Source of the DNA: an uncultured bacterium
GTDB taxonomy: Bacteria > Cyanobacteriota > Vampirovibrionia > Gastranaerophilales > Gastranaerophilaceae
Direction: 5' to 3'
DNA: 64,000 bases
Assembly (NCBI GenBank): GCA_949292185.1
Contig: CASEYP010000020.1
Coordinates: forward strand, 83,515 to 147,514
The notes under the pieces are model-generated. The model was given only the letters and a program-made list of their open reading frames with translations. It was not told where the DNA came from and ran no database searches. Both the position numbers and the translations under genes were made by a program. Below are positions 54,178-63,663 of the stretch, in pieces (within the stretch, counting starts at the first letter, position 1; the number at the start of each line of letters is the position of its first letter).

Positions 54178-54483
54178 TTAAGCCGCAGCCTCTGTCCGCA
54201 TATGTTTTAATACGTTACTTGCAACTGTTGATTGAATATTGTTGTTCGAATCCTTTAAATACTCAAAGGCCATAAATAAAAATCTGTTTTTGTCGTACCA
54301 ACGGCGCATTTGATAACTTCTTATTCTATCTAAATAAATTTGTTTGTTGGGTTCGTAACCTGCCAACCTTAATTCTCTAAGTAGAAGTTTCGCATAACGT
54401 GTTCTGTCTTCTTCCTTCGCAAGTTCAATTTTGCTGATAACTATACAAACATCCGGAGACAATTCATACCAGCGTCTTGCCAT
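54178..54483 (-). CDS. Hypothetical protein, 101 residues
   Basis: This small, highly charged helical protein starts MARRWYELSPDVCIVISKIELA and is rich in R, L, Y and K (LLLRELRLAGYEP). I start it at ATG 54483, which has GGAGGG four bases upstream; the ATG at 54495 is part of that ribosome site region. No known domain. It lies between the response regulator and nusA. Confidence 0.65.
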   Translation of the reverse strand: MARRWYELSPDVCIVISKIELAKEEDRTRYAKLLLRELRLAGYEPNKQIYLDRIRSYQMRRWYDKNRFLFMAFEYLKDSNNNIQSTVASNVLKHMRTEAAA

Positions 54484-54581
54484 TAATCCCTCCATATAAA
54501 ATGTATATCCTATACATATATTATAAGATATCTTTCTAAATTTTTAAAGTCTAATTCTTTAGAATTAATACATTGCTTAAT

Positions 54582-54620
54582 AAAATAGCAGAAGCTTTAG
54601 TCAAAAGCTTCTGCTATTTT
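54582..54620 (-). terminator. Terminator after nusA
   Basis: AAAATAGCAGAAGCTTT pairs perfectly with AAAGCTTCTGCTATTTT, with T-runs on both strands; it ends the rimP-nusA unit on the minus strand. Confidence 0.85.
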
Positions 54621-54646
54621 GCTTTTCAGATATTTATTTAAAAAAG

Positions 54647-55906
54647 TTATTCTTGAGTTTCTGATTCTTCTGAAACACTTTGATTTTCAATATCACTTTC
54701 ATCAAGTGCTTGTTGATTCATTTCTTCCTCAATTTCTTCTTGCAATTCTTCTTGCGCTACTATATCGTCAACTGCTGAATCATCAGATTCTGAATTATCT
54801 TCTTCTTCGTATTCGTAGTTATTGATATTTTGGTTTTCAGCTTGTTCCATTTGAGAAACTGATTTGATATCAATTTTCCAGCCTGTTAATTTGTGAGCAA
54901 GTCTAACGTTTTGACCTTCTCTACCGATTGCAAGGCTAAGTTGATCATCCGGAACAACAACCAATGCTTCATGAGCATACTCATCATCAGCCATAATATC
55001 TACAGATACAACTCTTGCTGGAGATAGAGCGTTTACGATATATTCAACAGGATCTTCTGAATATCTTACGATATCAATTTTTTCGTTTTTCAATTCACCA
55101 ACAATAGTTTGAATTCTGCTACCTCTAGGCCCGATACAAGCGCCTACAGAATCTACTTCAGGGTCATTTGACCATACTGCAATTTTTGTTCTGTATCCTG
55201 CTTCACGTGAAATTGATTTGATTTCTACAATACCATCTTCAATTTCCGGAACTTCAAGTTCAAATAATTCTCTTACGATTTCTGCATGTGCATGAGATAC
55301 AATTACTTGAGGTAATCTTGTTGTTTCTTTTACGTTAAGTACAAATACTCTGATTCTGTTACCAGGTTTGTAATATTCGCCAGGAATTTGTTCTTTTCTT
55401 GGCATTATTGCATCAGTTTTACCGATATTTACGATTACGTTTCTTCTATCATCAACTTTTTGGATTATACCTGTAATTAGAGTTCCTTTTTTCTCTAAAA
55501 ATTCATTTAATACAAGATTTCTTTCAGCTTCTCTGATACGTTGTGTTAAAACTTGGTTTGCTGCTTGTGCTGCAATTCTTCCAAATTGTTCAGGGGTAAC
55601 TTCAAGTTTTACTTCATCACCAAGTTCTACATCTTCATCAATTTCTTTTGCTTCTGCTAAAGAAATTTCATTATCAGGATCTTCAACACTTTCTACTACG
55701 GTTTTACCTTTGAAAATTCCTATTTCTCCTGATTGCTCATCTAGAAATGCTTCAACATTTTCTACGTCTTTTACTCTTAAATGTTTTTTATATGCTGCAA
55801 CCATTGCATCGCACAATGATGATATAACAACTTCTTTTGAGATACCTTTTTCTCTTTCTAACTCTTCGAAAACTTCATTTAAGTTTCCTGCTCCGATTTT
55901 AATCAT
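54647..55906 (-). CDS. nusA: Transcription termination/antitermination factor NusA
   Basis: It binds RNA polymerase and nascent RNA, promoting pausing and termination. The 419-residue protein has an N-terminal RNAP-binding domain, an S1 domain (about 130-200: KKGTLITGIIQKVDDRR), two KH domains (about 205-345, with IGPRGSRIQ and IGREGQNVRLA) and an acidic low-complexity tail (about 360-419) in place of the two acidic repeats of Escherichia coli. It follows rimP after 24 bases. Confidence 0.95.
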   Translation of the reverse strand: MIKIGAGNLNEVFEELEREKGISKEVVISSLCDAMVAAYKKHLRVKDVENVEAFLDEQSGEIGIFKGKTVVESVEDPDNEISLAEAKEIDEDVELGDEVKLEVTPEQFGRIAAQAANQVLTQRIREAERNLVLNEFLEKKGTLITGIIQKVDDRRNVIVNIGKTDAIMPRKEQIPGEYYKPGNRIRVFVLNVKETTRLPQVIVSHAHAEIVRELFELEVPEIEDGIVEIKSISREAGYRTKIAVWSNDPEVDSVGACIGPRGSRIQTIVGELKNEKIDIVRYSEDPVEYIVNALSPARVVSVDIMADDEYAHEALVVVPDDQLSLAIGREGQNVRLAHKLTGWKIDIKSVSQMEQAENQNINNYEYEEEDNSESDDSAVDDIVAQEELQEEIEEEMNQQALDESDIENQSVSEESETQE

Positions 55907-55930
55907 AATTATTCTCCTTTTATATATTAA

Positions 55931-56413
55931 TTAATCTATGTATAATTTGGCTGATTGGATATTTTCTTTTGGAATTTGTAATTCGCATCCATCGTCAAAT
56001 CTAAAGAAGGTTAATCCTTCATTGTAATCATAATCAATGATTTCACCTTTGAAAATCTTTTCTGTTTCACCAATTAATGGTTCTTTTAGTTTCAAGCTTA
56101 TTCTTTTACCTTTGAAAATTATAAATTCTTTTTCAGATTTAAATTTTCGCTCTAAACCCGGTGATGAAACTTCAAGATAATATTTCACAGGGATTAATTC
56201 ATCTAAAAATCCTTCAAGACTTCTTGTAATATTTTCGCAATCATCAAGTGTTATATTTCTTTCTTTTGAGTACAAAAATATTCTTAAATACCAGCGATGA
56301 TTTTCTTTCGAAAAATCTATTTCGATAGGAATAAGGTTATAACGCATTGCGGTATTTTCAATTAATGGTGTAATTGCGTTTAATACTTCCAATCTGTTTA
56401 CATCTTGTTTCAT
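55931..56413 (-). CDS. rimP: Ribosome maturation factor RimP
   Basis: It assists 30S subunit assembly. The 160-residue protein has the RimP pattern: an N-terminal alpha-beta domain with WYLRIFLYSK and LDDCENITRSLEGFLDE, YYLEVSSPGLERKFKS, and a C-terminal SH3-like barrel. The ATG has AAAGG nine bases upstream. A strong terminator lies only 26 bases before the start, so expression needs readthrough or a promoter within the hairpin. Confidence 0.93.
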   Translation of the reverse strand: MKQDVNRLEVLNAITPLIENTAMRYNLIPIEIDFSKENHRWYLRIFLYSKERNITLDDCENITRSLEGFLDELIPVKYYLEVSSPGLERKFKSEKEFIIFKGKRISLKLKEPLIGETEKIFKGEIIDYDYNEGLTFFRFDDGCELQIPKENIQSAKLYID

Positions 56414-56438
56414 CGGCTTAACCTTTCCCTACTTAGTG

Positions 56439-56469
56439 AAAAAAAGAACGGGGTAACCGTTCTTTTTTT
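56439..56469 (-). terminator. Terminator between the coiled-coil gene and rimP
   Basis: On the minus strand AAAAAAAGAACGG pairs with CCGTTCTTTTTTT (inner GGT/ACC possible). It ends 26 bases before the rimP start. It may be an attenuator for rimP-nusA. Confidence 0.85.
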
Positions 56470-56541
56470 GAATGCAATACTGCTTGCTGTTTATATTTTA
56501 ATATAGATATTATTAAATGTAAAGTGTTTGTAAATATTTGG

Positions 56542-58170
56542 TTAAGATTGAATACCTTGTATTGCAGCTTCATATTCCGCCTGTGGTACTTCTTTTGTTC
56601 CTATAAAATAAACCTTTTTCCCAGAAGGAAGAGTTCCGCTGCGAAGTTCTTCTCCATTTGCACTCATTTGAACATTAGTATTATCATTTAAGATATTTGT
56701 CTTTGCCACATTATCTGCAAGTTCGGCCTTTTCCGCACTCATTTTATCAATCTTGTTTTCAGCTCTTTCGTTCCGTTTTTGTCGTAATTTTTCAACCAAA
56801 CTCATTCCATCACTTGCATCTATTTTTCGATTGAGTACCTTATCGGTTTTAGCATCAATCTTATCTCCTAGTTCATTAAAACGTTCTTGTTCTTCAGCTT
56901 CTAATTCTTGAAGACGTTGCTTTTGTTCCGTTATTTCTTGATTTAATTTTTCATAATCTTTTTTATCAGACTCAAATTTTTCTAAAGCAGTTTCCTTTTC
57001 TTCAAGTTCAGCTTTTTTATCATCTAATTGTTCTTTTGCTGCCTTCAAGGATTCTTCAGCTTCTGTTTGTTTAGTCTTTGCTTCATCAAGTTTTTTCTCT
57101 TCATCCTTCAAACTCTCTTCAGCTGTTTTAACATTACTTTCCATTTGTTTTACTTCTTCTTCGGACATATCTAATTGTTTTTTAGCCTCTTGTTCAGCTT
57201 GTTCAGCTTGTTTAAGAGCTTCTTGTGCTTCTTTCTTGGCTGGGTTTGGCTTAGTTGTTGTTGTACCATCAAGATTTGTTACAGTTATTGTTTCAGGAGT
57301 ATTTTCAAATGCGGTTTGTGCTGCTGCCAGATTAGCTTTTGCCTCTGCATAAGCCTGTGTGCATTTTGTATTTTTCTGCATAGCACTTGAAAGATTTTTC
57401 TTAGCTACATCACGTTTTGTTGTGGCAACTTCAACCTGCTGATTTGCCTGACCGACAGCGTTTTCTTTTTCTTTAACATCTTTTTCGCCAGCTTTTACTT
57501 CATTTGATAATTTTGTTGTTTCGGATTTTGTTGTTTCATAATCAGCTTGAGCTTTATCTGTATTGACATAAGATAAAGTATCCAGTTGGGTTTCAGCTCC
57601 GTTTATAGCCTGTCTTAATGAAGCAGAATCTGTTGCTCCGCTCATATTTGCTATTGCAGATGAAGCTGAAGTTGAAGATACAGTTGAAGCTGTACTGATA
57701 CCACCAGCTGAGCCAAATGCAGCATCCAGCTTTTGAGAATTTGTCTGTACAGAATCTCCGCCTTTTAATTTATCAAATACACCAAATTCATTCAATAGTG
57801 AGAATGTACCATTTAATACTTGACCAATAATCTGTCCAGTAGCATAGGCATTACTACCGTTATTGATAGTAAATGTAGTTTTATCCGTAGTTACAGACGG
57901 TCCAACATATGTCCTTTGAGGAGTAAATGAGCCATTTAAAGCTCTGCGTGCTCCGTTATAATTAACTTGATTTAATCCTTTAGAAACATTTTGACCAGGA
58001 ACCCAATTTACTTTGTTGTTTGCTCTGAATGAAATTGAGGTTGATTTATTTGCAGCAGAAGCGTTGGCCAAATTCTTTGTGGCCTGAGATGAGACGCCTG
58101 ATGTCTTGCGGGTATTTCCAAAAGACCCGTTCAGACCAGGTTTATATGTTTTTCGTAATTCAATAGACAT
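56542..58170 (-). CDS. Long coiled-coil protein of unknown function
   Basis: This 542-residue protein has an S/T/N-rich N-terminus with a short ISFRANN motif (about 46-52), a glycine- and asparagine-rich region to ~150, and a long predicted coiled coil (about 205-500) with heptads rich in E, K, A and Q. There is no signal peptide. It is probably cytoskeletal or a surface-associated scaffold, but that is inference. A small asparagine/serine-rich tail follows. GAGAGAGC lies upstream. Confidence 0.75.
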   Translation of the reverse strand: MSIELRKTYKPGLNGSFGNTRKTSGVSSQATKNLANASAANKSTSISFRANNKVNWVPGQNVSKGLNQVNYNGARRALNGSFTPQRTYVGPSVTTDKTTFTINNGSNAYATGQIIGQVLNGTFSLLNEFGVFDKLKGGDSVQTNSQKLDAAFGSAGGISTASTVSSTSASSAIANMSGATDSASLRQAINGAETQLDTLSYVNTDKAQADYETTKSETTKLSNEVKAGEKDVKEKENAVGQANQQVEVATTKRDVAKKNLSSAMQKNTKCTQAYAEAKANLAAAQTAFENTPETITVTNLDGTTTTKPNPAKKEAQEALKQAEQAEQEAKKQLDMSEEEVKQMESNVKTAEESLKDEEKKLDEAKTKQTEAEESLKAAKEQLDDKKAELEEKETALEKFESDKKDYEKLNQEITEQKQRLQELEAEEQERFNELGDKIDAKTDKVLNRKIDASDGMSLVEKLRQKRNERAENKIDKMSAEKAELADNVAKTNILNDNTNVQMSANGEELRSGTLPSGKKVYFIGTKEVPQAEYEAAIQGIQS

Positions 58171-58344
58171 ATTTGCTCTCTCGTTTTTTTGCTCTTAAAT
58201 ATATAAAAACATGCCAAATCAAGCGATTTCACATGTTTTGAGAGTTGTTACATTTGTTAACAATTTTATTAACAATAAAATTCGAGAATAAATTTTGAAA
58301 AATTTTTACATAACTTAATGATTAAATTTTAAAAATTGAAAAAT

Positions 58345-58995
58345 TTATACAAATAAAAATATTATTACAGCAAGAGAAATTATTGCAAAAATTCCTACAA
58401 TTATCCAAAAGTAGGGGATAGTTTTTTCTTGCGGGCATGATTTTATTGTAGAAATTTGTTTTTTAGTAGTTTTTTTAGTTTTGGTAGTTGTTTTAGTTTT
58501 AGAGTTATTTTGTTTACTTTTAGCGTGTTCATATCTTTGAGCAAGTGTTTTATCTTTTTTACCTGTTGCAAGAAGTTGAATATCGTAGTGTAGGTTTAGA
58601 TTATTTTTATCACCTTTTTGGTTATAAACCGAATAATTTATAGCAACTTCAAAGGATCTTTGGAGGCATTCAAGAGCATTTATTCCATCTTTTTTTACAG
58701 AAGATGAATGAACAGATTGGTTGCCGTATTTTTTTAGGAAATACAAATCTGCTATAAATTCTTTTTCTTGTTCAGAGCCTTGGGAATTATCTTTCAGTGT
58801 TGCAAGCATTTGATCAAAGGTATTTTCTGTGGTTCGTTTTTTGCCAAGAACTTTTTTGCAGACATTTTCTGCAAATTTTCTTGTCTGTCCCATGCATTGA
58901 TCAAAATATTCATCACGATATAATTTTTCGGCTTCTGAAATTATTTCGTATAAATTTTTATCAGTTTTTTTTAAAAAATCAAAATTTGTAGCCAT
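58345..58995 (-). CDS. Tail-anchored protein with HsdR/DUF4145-like N-terminus
   Basis: The first ~125 residues of this 216-residue protein (NFDFLKKTDKNLYEIISEAE, then ARKFAENVCKKVLG-like helix and GNQSVHSS) resemble the DUF4145 domain found at the N-terminus of type I restriction HsdR subunits. A K/T-rich linker (about 160-185) and one C-terminal membrane helix (about 193-215) follow. It is therefore a cytoplasmic domain tethered to the membrane. No restriction genes are nearby. Confidence 0.7.
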   Translation of the reverse strand: MATNFDFLKKTDKNLYEIISEAEKLYRDEYFDQCMGQTRKFAENVCKKVLGKKRTTENTFDQMLATLKDNSQGSEQEKEFIADLYFLKKYGNQSVHSSSVKKDGINALECLQRSFEVAINYSVYNQKGDKNNLNLHYDIQLLATGKKDKTLAQRYEHAKSKQNNSKTKTTTKTKKTTKKQISTIKSCPQEKTIPYFWIIVGIFAIISLAVIIFLFV

Positions 58996-59112
58996 TACAA
59001 TTCTTTTTCCGAAACTTATAGTACAATGTGCTTATAAAATTGTCAAAGGGGGATATATTTTCATGTTTATATTACAATGTAGGAAAATGGTACGAAGAAA
59101 AGGAGAGATATA

Positions 59113-60411
59113 ATGTTGACAAAAAATTCAGCTGTAAAAACAAGTTTTTCAGGTGTAGATTTTGGTAAATACAAATCTAAAGTATCTGAATTTGTAAAAG
59201 AATTTGCATCACGTGCAAACAAAAAAGGTTATTTTTTAAACTGGGTAAATTTACCATCAGAACAATTAAAAAGAGTTGATGAATTATATTCAATGGTTGA
59301 AAAATTCAAGGCTCAAACAAATGTTAAAAAATTAAGTGTAATGGGTATTGGCGGATCTAAACATACTGTTGAACATATGTTAGGAATTAATGGTCTTAAT
59401 GTATGTCATGATTGTGTAGATTTTTATTCAGATGTAGATTCAATCAGTTTAGCAAGATTTATGCACAGATTGGGAGATGTTACATCTTCAAATTACATGA
59501 TTGCATCAAAATCAGGTTCAACATTTGAAACAAAAGACGGATTTTTAAGAATTCAACAAATGTTAATTGATGCATATATGGCAAAAGGTCAATCAAAAGA
59601 AGAAGCTGAAAAATCTGCAGCAAAACATTTCATTGCAGTAACAGACGCAAATGCTGAAAAAAGTGAATTACGTCGTACATCAACAGCTAACAACTGGTTA
59701 GGTGATTTATATATTCATGATGATGTAGGCGGAAGATTTTCTGCATTTGATGATCATGCTTTATTTACATTAATATGGGCAGGATTACCAAAGGCTGATA
59801 TGATTACTCTATTAAATGCAGCTCAAGAAGTTTCATCTCAATCATTATCAGAAGATTTAGAAATAAATGATGCATTAAAAGAAGGTATATTCTGGGCAGA
59901 TGCAAAATTAAACGGAATAGATGCTTCAGTTCATCAATATATGGGTTCAATGTTTGAAAACACAGTTTACTGGCATGCTCAAATGCAAAATGAATCAGTA
60001 AAAGATACCCTAAAACAAGTAGCAAAAGTTCCTGATGCAATGCACCACTCAGCAGAAGCACACTTCAACCCTGCAAACAAACTTGTATTTGCACTTACAG
60101 TTCCTGTAGATAATGGTGTATGTTCAGAAAACGCTAAAGCATATATTGGAGCATTAACAAAATCTTATGAAATTACAGGTGCATTCTTCAAAGAAGAAGT
60201 TGAAACTGCAAATATGGGCTTAACACCTGCAGCAGCCGGTGCAATGACTCAATTAAGAGCATTTGCAACTGTATATCAAGAAATTGTACAATGCGTAATG
60301 ACAGGAAAAGCATTACCTGAAGTATTAGACAGTGTACTTCAACCACACGTAGAATTCTACAAAAAGAATTTAAAAGGTGGAGTTGTAGTTCCAGGTAGAA
60401 TTTCTAAGTAA
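59113..60411 (+). CDS. pgi: Glucose-6-phosphate isomerase
   Basis: It interconverts glucose-6-phosphate and fructose-6-phosphate. The 432-residue protein has VMGIGGSKHTVEHML, SKSGSTFETKD, DVGGRFSAFDDHALF, the ENTVYWHAQMQNESVKD segment (seen in part) and HHSAEAHFNP. Its first residues (KTSFSGVDFGKY) carry the same short F-S-G pattern as the unknown proteins here. AAAGGAGAG precedes ATG. Confidence 0.93.
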   Translation: MLTKNSAVKTSFSGVDFGKYKSKVSEFVKEFASRANKKGYFLNWVNLPSEQLKRVDELYSMVEKFKAQTNVKKLSVMGIGGSKHTVEHMLGINGLNVCHDCVDFYSDVDSISLARFMHRLGDVTSSNYMIASKSGSTFETKDGFLRIQQMLIDAYMAKGQSKEEAEKSAAKHFIAVTDANAEKSELRRTSTANNWLGDLYIHDDVGGRFSAFDDHALFTLIWAGLPKADMITLLNAAQEVSSQSLSEDLEINDALKEGIFWADAKLNGIDASVHQYMGSMFENTVYWHAQMQNESVKDTLKQVAKVPDAMHHSAEAHFNPANKLVFALTVPVDNGVCSENAKAYIGALTKSYEITGAFFKEEVETANMGLTPAAAGAMTQLRAFATVYQEIVQCVMTGKALPEVLDSVLQPHVEFYKKNLKGGVVVPGRISK

Positions 60412-60442
60412 TTATTTAAAAACTTAGTAAAATTTTAAAGAG

Positions 60443-60479
60443 TATCCCGTTTGCTAATTTAGTGAGCGGGATATTTTTT
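60443..60479 (+). terminator. Terminator after pgi
   Basis: TATCCCG pairs with CGGGATA around a large loop with an inner TTGCT/AGTGA stem, followed by six T. Confidence 0.75.
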
Positions 60480-60585
60480 AGTATAAAGAGTATATAAAAT
60501 CATTATTTTTTTATTAAGATTTCCGTGTGATATTATGTTTATGGTATATTGATTGTAATGTTATACTTGGAGAGGTATTGAATTA

Positions 60586-63273
60586 ATGTTGAAATATTTA
60601 CTAAAACTATTGGGTGATCCGAATGAGAAGAAAGTTAAAGCAATGATGGGTATTGTAGAGCATATAAATGCTTTGGAACCTGAATTTGCGAAAATGACTG
60701 ATGATGAATTGAGAGCGAAAACCCAAGAGTTTAAGGATATTCTTGCGAAGCGTCCTACATCAAAGAACTTTAAAGAAGATTTAAAACTGGAAAAAGAAGC
60801 ATTGGATAAAATCTTACCGGAAGCTTTTGCAACAGTTAGGGAAGCCGGTAAAAGAGTTTTAAATATGCGTCATTTTGATGTTCAATTAATTGGTGGATAT
60901 TTCTTACATAATGGTCATATTGCCGAAATGAGAACAGGTGAAGGTAAAACTTTGGTTGCAACATTACCGGCATATTTAAATGCTTTAACAGGTAAAGGTG
61001 TCCACGTTATCACTGTAAACGATTACCTTGCAAAACGTGATAGCGAATGGATGGGTAAAATTTATAAATTTTTAGGATTAACAGTAGGTGTAATTTTATC
61101 AAATGGAGAAGGCGCAAGAGATTTTGAAGTAAAAAAAGCAGCTTATCAATGTGATATTACTTACGGTACAAATAATGAATTTGGTTTTGACTATTTGAGA
61201 GACAATATGGCAGGCAGTATGGAAATGCTTGTTCAAAGACCATTTAATTATGCAATTATCGATGAAGTTGACAGTATCTTAATTGATGAAGCAAGAACTC
61301 CATTAATTATAAGCGGACGACTTGCTCAATCAGCAGAAACTTATCAACTGATGGCAAAAATAGCACCTCAGTTAAAGAAAGATGTTGATTATACAGTTGA
61401 TGAAAAGAATAAAAATGTTATTTTAACAGAAGAGGGTATTGATAGAGCTCAAGAACTTATAGGTATAAAAGACTTATTTGATATTCATACTCAATATGCT
61501 CATCACTTGTTGCAAGCTTTAAAGGCAAAAGAATTATTTGTAAGAGATACGGATTATGTTGTTCGAAATGGTGAAGTCATGATTGTAGATGAATTTACAG
61601 GACGACTAATGGAAGGTAGAAGATGGTCTGATGGTTTACACCAAGCAGTTGAAGCTAAAGAAGGTGTTCAAATTCAAGACGAAACTCAAACTCTTGCAAG
61701 TATAACTTTCCAAAACTTATTCAGATTATATCCAAAACTTTCAGGCATGACAGGTACAGCGATGACTGAGGAAGCTGAATTTGGAAAAATTTATAACTTA
61801 GAAGTTACATCAATTCCGACAAACAAACCTGATATAAGAATAAATTACCCTGATGTAATTTATAAAACAGAAGTTCAAAAATATTTAGCTGTAATTAATG
61901 ATATTGTAGAGCAGCATAAAATTGGCAGACCGGTTTTGGTTGGTACAATTAGTATTGAAAAATCTGAATATGTATCATCATTATTGCGTCAAAGAGGTAT
62001 CAAGCATAACGTATTAAACGCAAAACACCATGAAAAAGAAGCACATATTATAGCCCAAGCTGGTCGTTGGGGTGCAGTTACTATTGCAACCAACATGGCA
62101 GGTCGTGGTACAGATATCTTGTTAGGTGGTAATGCTGAATATCTTGCAAAAGAAGAATTAGATGAACGCGGTATTGATGAAACTAATCCTGATTATGAAA
62201 AATTAAAAGAGGATGCATTAGCTCGCGCAAGAAAGATTACAGAAGAAGAGCATGCCAAAGTTGTAGAAGTTGGCGGATTGCATGTAATTGGAACAGAGCG
62301 TCATGAATCTCGTCGTATTGATAACCAATTAAGAGGTCGTGCAGCTCGTCAGGGTGATCCGGGTTCAACAAGATTTTTCTTATCATTGGAAGATAATTTG
62401 ATGAGAATATTTGGTGGTGAAAAAATTACACAACTTATGACAGCCCTAAATGTTCCTGAAAATATGGCAATAGATTCACCTTTAATTACAAAGAGAATAG
62501 AATCTGCGCAGAAGAAAGTTGAAACATTCCACTTTGATATAAGAAAATCAGTTTTGGAATATGACGATGTAATGAATATTCAACGTGAAAAATTCTACAG
62601 ACAAAGACGTAGAGTTTTAGCTGGTAAAGGCTTAAGAGATGATATTTATTACATGATGGAACGTGAAGTTGATAGACTTATGAGAAGTTATATTTCACCT
62701 GAACAAAAGGTTGAAGAGTACGTATATGAAGACTTAGAAACCATGATAAAAGAACTTCATTCAACAGTTCCACAACTATCATCTTTTGGGGTATCAGATA
62801 TTCAGAACATGCGTTTTGAACCTATGTATAACAAGATAAAAGATTTTGTTATAGACGCATACAAAAGTCATGAAATTGAAATTATTAATTTCTATAATCA
62901 AGTTGTTCAAGATTATGGTGCAAATTACGAAATGCAAGAACCATTTACTGATAACAATGTTGTAAGACAATTAGAAAAAGATGTTTTATTGAAAGTTGTT
63001 GATAGCAAATGGATAGACCACTTACATAATATTGACATGCTTCGAGATGGAATAGGTTTAAGAGCCTATGGACAAAAAGATCCGTTAATAGAATATAAAA
63101 AAGAAGCTTATGACATGTTTAATAAAATGATGTACGAAATTCAAAGTGATACAGTAAAACACTTATTCAGAACCAGATTTGGCGTACAGGTAGTAAATAA
63201 TGCCCCATCTCAACCGGAAGAAGAGTATGAAATAGAGCATGAAGATCCTGTAGAACCAGAAGGTGGAGAATAA
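60586..63273 (+). CDS. secA: Preprotein translocase ATPase SecA
   Basis: It drives Sec-dependent protein export. The 895-residue protein has Walker A MRTGEGKT, motif II DEVDSILIDEAR, the preprotein cross-linking domain (about 220-370), VGTISIEKSE, TNMAGRGTDILLGG and RGRAARQGDPGSTRF. The helical scaffold follows. It ends in an acidic tail (EEEYEIEHED..) and lacks the C-terminal zinc motif of some SecA. GAGAGGT lies upstream. Confidence 0.96.
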   Translation: MLKYLLKLLGDPNEKKVKAMMGIVEHINALEPEFAKMTDDELRAKTQEFKDILAKRPTSKNFKEDLKLEKEALDKILPEAFATVREAGKRVLNMRHFDVQLIGGYFLHNGHIAEMRTGEGKTLVATLPAYLNALTGKGVHVITVNDYLAKRDSEWMGKIYKFLGLTVGVILSNGEGARDFEVKKAAYQCDITYGTNNEFGFDYLRDNMAGSMEMLVQRPFNYAIIDEVDSILIDEARTPLIISGRLAQSAETYQLMAKIAPQLKKDVDYTVDEKNKNVILTEEGIDRAQELIGIKDLFDIHTQYAHHLLQALKAKELFVRDTDYVVRNGEVMIVDEFTGRLMEGRRWSDGLHQAVEAKEGVQIQDETQTLASITFQNLFRLYPKLSGMTGTAMTEEAEFGKIYNLEVTSIPTNKPDIRINYPDVIYKTEVQKYLAVINDIVEQHKIGRPVLVGTISIEKSEYVSSLLRQRGIKHNVLNAKHHEKEAHIIAQAGRWGAVTIATNMAGRGTDILLGGNAEYLAKEELDERGIDETNPDYEKLKEDALARARKITEEEHAKVVEVGGLHVIGTERHESRRIDNQLRGRAARQGDPGSTRFFLSLEDNLMRIFGGEKITQLMTALNVPENMAIDSPLITKRIESAQKKVETFHFDIRKSVLEYDDVMNIQREKFYRQRRRVLAGKGLRDDIYYMMEREVDRLMRSYISPEQKVEEYVYEDLETMIKELHSTVPQLSSFGVSDIQNMRFEPMYNKIKDFVIDAYKSHEIEIINFYNQVVQDYGANYEMQEPFTDNNVVRQLEKDVLLKVVDSKWIDHLHNIDMLRDGIGLRAYGQKDPLIEYKKEAYDMFNKMMYEIQSDTVKHLFRTRFGVQVVNNAPSQPEEEYEIEHEDPVEPEGGE

Positions 63274-63303
63274 ATAATATAAGCATGCTATAAAAATTTG
63301 ATT

Positions 63304-63339
63304 AAAAGGTATTTTACGAGAAAGTAAGATACCTTTTTT
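63304..63339 (+). terminator. Terminator after secA
   Basis: AAAAGGTATTTTAC pairs with GTAAGATACCTTTT (one G-U) around GAGAAA, with six T in the tail. Confidence 0.9.
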
Positions 63340-63630
63340 CATGCTAGAAATTAAAAACACATGCTACATGCTTTAATAAAATGAATATGATTTAACATGA
63401 AAAAATAAAATAATTTATAAAAAATAATCAAATGTTTTTCTAAATTCAGCATATAAATGGGTGAAAAAGCCTGATTTTGTGCATATTTTAAGAAACATTA
63501 AAAAAATAAAAAAATATTGGAAAAAACACTTGATTTTTAATTTTTTTTATCCTAAACTAAAAGACGTGCGAGATGCACATTTGAATTTTGAAAATATAAA
63601 TAGCAATTTTAAAATTCATTAAAAAACTAC

Positions 63631-63658
63631 TTGACATTAAAAATTTAGGTAGTAAGAT
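63631..63658 (+). promoter_or_regulatory. rRNA operon promoter
   Basis: Consensus TTGACA (63631-63636) and TAAGAT (63653-63658) with a 16-bp spacer, preceded by A/T-tracts (63440-63630) that could act as UP elements. It lies about 255 bases before 16S rRNA. Confidence 0.75.
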
Positions 63659-63663
63659 AAAGG

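Noticed and set aside
54483..54495. Start at ATG 54495 for the 101-residue protein
   Set aside because: The GGAGGG that begins there is well placed as the ribosome site for ATG 54483.
58345..58995. Truncated type I restriction subunit (pseudogene)
   Set aside because: The protein is continuous, has its own linker and membrane anchor, and no hsd genes or remnants are nearby.
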